Source of the DNA: an uncultured Intrasporangium sp.
GTDB lineage: Bacteria; Actinomycetota; Actinomycetes; Actinomycetales; Dermatophilaceae
Assembly: GCA_937873285.1 (NCBI GenBank)
Contig: CALMNV010000184.1
Coordinates: forward strand, 1 to 8,500
Length of the DNA stretch: 8,500 bases
Direction: 5' to 3'
Notes under the pieces: generated by a model
What the model was told of the DNA's origin: nothing
Databases searched by the model: none
What the model saw: only the letters and a program-made list of their open reading frames with translations
Program-made: the position numbers and the translations under genes
Shown: positions 7,298 through 8,500 of the stretch, one piece after another
Layout: each line of letters starts with the position of its first letter
Numbering within the stretch: position 1 is the stretch's first letter

Positions 7298-7336
7298 CGG
7301 CGGGAACGTGCCCGCACACCCAAGGAGATCATCGCC

Positions 7337-7654
7337 GTGGCCCTTCCCCCGCTCACCCCGGAGCAACGTGCGGCAGCCCTCGAGAAGGCTGCCGCGGCAC
7401 GCCGGGAGCGGGCCGCGGTCAAGAACCGCCTCAAGTACTCCAGCGGCTCTCTCGCCGAGGTCATCGAGGACGGCAAGACCGACGCCGTCATCGGCAAGAT
7501 GAAGGTCACCGAGCTCCTCGAGTCGCTGCCCGGGGTGGGACGGGTCAAGGCCAAGGCGATCATGGCCGAGATCGGCATCGCCGAGTCGCGGCGGGTGCGT
7601 GGGCTGGGTGCCAACCAGGTGGCGGCGCTGCTGCAGCGGTTCGGGCGGCGGTGA
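7337..7654 (+). CDS. mihF: Integration host factor, actinobacterial type (mIHF/sIHF)
   Basis: This is a 105-residue basic nucleoid protein that bends and compacts DNA in Actinomycetota. It is unrelated to the enterobacterial IHF heterodimer. It opens with the family's conserved [18 protein letters not shown] followed by an Arg/Lys-rich helix. The second half has the helix-hairpin-helix [13 protein letters not shown] (64-76) and the hallmark [10 protein letters not shown] (85-94). Length is normal and nothing is missing. The GTG start has AAGGAG 9 bases upstream, and the stop overlaps the gmk GTG as GTGA. In most relatives mihF follows pyrF. Here it follows an amino-sugar kinase, but it keeps its own promoter. 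Confidence 0.95.
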   Translation: MALPPLTPEQRAAALEKAAAARRERAAVKNRLKYSSGSLAEVIEDGKTDAVIGKMKVTELLESLPGVGRVKAKAIMAEIGIAESRRVRGLGANQVAALLQRFGRR

Positions 7655-8265
7655 CGGCCCCGCCGGGCCGCCTCACCGTCCTGGCCGGGCCGACGGCCGT
7701 CGGCAAGGGCACCATCGCGGCATACGTGCGCACCCACTTCCCGGCCGTGTGGTTCTCCGTCTCGATGACGACGCGCAGGCCGCGCCCGGGTGAGGTGGAC
7801 GGCGTGCACTACCACTTCCTCGGCGACCAGGAGTTCGACCGCCTCGTCGTCGCCGGGCAGTTCCTCGAGCACGCCGTCGTGCACGGCACGGCGAAGTACG
7901 GCACGCCGCGCGGCCCGGTCGAGCGAGCCCTGCGCGAGGGTCGGGACGCGCTGCTCGAGATCGACCTGCAGGGCGCCCGGCAGGTCCGGGAGACGATGCC
8001 CGAGGCGCTGTTCGTCTTCCTCGAGCCGCCGAGCTGGGAGGAGCTCGTGCGCCGGCTCGTGGTCCTCGGCGTGCTGGACGCCTCCGTGGATGCGGCGGGA
8101 GAGCTGTGGTTCCCCCCGACCCAGCTCCCCGCCGCAGCCCGCGTCCAACGCCTGCGCGCCGGGTTCGGCGTGAACTACGCGTCGCTCGGACTCGTCACCG
8201 AGCTGCTCGATCGGATCGCGCGTCTGGAGCGCGCCCTGCGCGCTCGCCCCGGAGCGACGCGATGA
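7651..8265 (+). CDS. gmk: Chimeric ORF: guanylate kinase N-terminal two thirds fused to a CbpM-like C-terminus
   Basis: Residues 1-136 are guanylate kinase (GMP + ATP to GDP + ADP): P-loop GPTAVGKGT (13-21), GMP-binding [16 protein letters not shown] (36-51), [16 protein letters not shown] (71-86), [10 protein letters not shown] (103-112) and [16 protein letters not shown] (121-136). A normal gmk then continues with the lid and ATP-site arginines (RGTE...I..R) and ends near a VVND motif. None of that is present. From residue 131 the protein reads as the end of a CbpM chaperone modulator: [29 protein letters not shown], then [18 protein letters not shown]. The total of 204 residues looks normal by coincidence, so automatic annotation would probably call it an intact gmk. 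It should have no complete kinase active site. The GTG start overlaps the mihF stop. The two parts share ELVRRL in the same frame, so a recombination or assembly junction there explains the fusion. CbpM assignment is from remembered family patterns. Confidence 0.85.
   Translation: MTAPPGRLTVLAGPTAVGKGTIAAYVRTHFPAVWFSVSMTTRRPRPGEVDGVHYHFLGDQEFDRLVVAGQFLEHAVVHGTAKYGTPRGPVERALREGRDALLEIDLQGARQVRETMPEALFVFLEPPSWEELVRRLVVLGVLDASVDAAGELWFPPTQLPAAARVQRLRAGFGVNYASLGLVTELLDRIARLERALRARPGATR
8041..8062 (+). other. gmk/cbpM junction (shared ELVRRL codons)
   Basis: The codons for ELVRRL (8041-8058), possibly through GTGG to 8062, fit both a guanylate kinase (after PSWE) and a CbpM protein (after H-P). 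About 18-22 bases shared in frame would be enough for short-homology recombination or for a short-k-mer assembly misjoin. Confidence 0.6.
8041..8265 (+). pseudogene. cbpM: C-terminal remnant of a CbpM-type chaperone modulator
   Basis: CbpM proteins are small MerR-like regulators of the DnaJ homologue CbpA. Actinobacterial copies often lie between a dnaJ-like gene and clpB. The visible 74 residues match the later part of such a protein: HTH wing region [13 protein letters not shown], an FPP segment, and the helix with [17 protein letters not shown] followed by RLERALR. The start codon and roughly the first 25-35 residues of a normal CbpM are replaced by guanylate kinase sequence. clpB follows 43 bases downstream, which supports the identification. 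The assignment rests on pattern and context without a database search. Confidence 0.65.
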
Positions 8266-8308
8266 CCGCCACCAACGCGACGACGAACCGGAGACAGGGA
8301 GGCCGCTC

Positions 8309-8500
8309 GTGGACGCAGAACGTCTGACCCAGAAGTCCCAGGAGGCGCTGCACGACGCGCAGACGAAGGCGCTGCGGTTCGGCCACGTCGAGGTCGACGG
8401 AGAGCACCTGCTCCTCGCACTGCTCGATCAACCGGATGGGCTGGCCCCGCGGCTGATCGTGCAGGCGGGCGGGGATCCCGACCGGCTGCGCGCCGAGGTG
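8309..8500 (+). CDS. clpB: ATP-dependent disaggregase ClpB, N-terminus only
   Basis: ClpB is the AAA+ chaperone that, with DnaK/DnaJ/GrpE, pulls proteins out of aggregates. The 64 visible residues are the first Clp N-domain repeat: LTQKSQEALHDAQTKAL (6-22), then GHVEVDGEHLLLALLDQP (25-42) and the following helix. The ORF runs off the window at base 8500. The GTG start has AGGGAGG (8296-8302) 6 bases upstream, the strongest ribosome site in the window. TQKSQEAL and E-H-L-L-L-A-L-L are more typical of ClpB than ClpC, and the adjacent CbpM remnant supports that. No HspR (HAIR) or CIRCE heat-shock operator lies in the 43 bases upstream. Any such site would be before the missing start of the chaperone operon. 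Confidence 0.9.
   Translation, partial: MDAERLTQKSQEALHDAQTKALRFGHVEVDGEHLLLALLDQPDGLAPRLIVQAGGDPDRLRAEV

Larger units (their letters stand above)
792..7725. repeat. Dispersed octamer GTATGCCG / CGGCATAC, eight copies
   Basis: Plus-orientation copies start at 792, 3640, 5023, 6749 and 6860. Complement copies start at 1937, 4607 and 7718. All lie inside coding sequence, in different reading frames: as TAT-GCC (Tyr-Ala), as GCA-TAC, as CAT-ACC, as GGT-ATG, and in nagA as a rare ATA isoleucine codon. Base composition predicts about 0.3 copies in this window on both strands. The frame independence argues for selection on DNA rather than protein. The role is unknown. Confidence 0.8.

Noticed and set aside
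8262..8327. 21-residue ORF starting in an ATGA overlap with the chimeric gene
   Set aside because: It overlaps the clpB start and ribosome site in another frame and has no recognisable feature.
1..8500. CRISPR arrays, tRNA or rRNA genes, insertion sequences or phage genes
   Set aside because: No regularly spaced repeats, no transposase or integrase motifs and no RNA gene signatures were seen.

Overview
The window is about 72% G+C, uses GTG starts and stop/start overlaps freely, and encodes an actinobacterial-type nucleoid protein (mIHF). This points to a high-GC Actinomycetota member. Homologues I recall suggest the Intrasporangiaceae and relatives, but that is only an impression. The genes make three blocks.

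Positions 1-7190 hold a divergent amino-sugar uptake and catabolism module. On the minus strand a SIS-domain sugar-phosphate isomerase/deaminase gene (2147-1203) runs into nagA (N-acetylglucosamine-6-phosphate deacetylase), which leaves the window at base 1. On the plus strand, from the shared 193-base control region, come a solute-binding lipoprotein, two CUT1 permeases, a DeoR-family regulator and a ROK-family sugar kinase, all tightly packed. The expected flow is import of an N-acetylated hexosamine (or small oligosaccharide) by the ABC system, phosphorylation by the ROK kinase, deacetylation by NagA, and deamination/isomerisation by the SIS protein to a fructose-6-phosphate-type sugar. The DeoR protein probably senses a sugar phosphate. 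No ABC ATPase gene is present, so a shared MsiK-type ATPase elsewhere is expected.

Positions 7191-8058 hold a housekeeping pair: a promoter, mihF (integration host factor, actinobacterial type) and the first two thirds of gmk (guanylate kinase), joined by a GTGA overlap. In most Actinomycetota this pair lies between pyrF and rpoZ. Here neither neighbour is present.

Positions 8041-8500 are chaperone territory: the last two thirds of a CbpM-type chaperone modulator, then the start of clpB. The most striking item in the window is that gmk and this cbpM remnant form one open reading frame. The gmk sequence stops being gmk-like at the residues ELVRRL (8041-8058) and becomes CbpM-like at the same six residues, so the guanylate kinase lacks its C-terminal third. 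This is either a recombination or assembly junction at short shared sequence, or a real fusion protein. A misjoin or deletion is the more economical reading.

A second pattern cuts across all blocks. The octamer GTATGCCG (or its complement CGGCATAC) occurs eight times, about 0.3 being expected by base composition. From 2200 to the end of the window every TAT or ATA triplet, on any frame, lies inside a copy.
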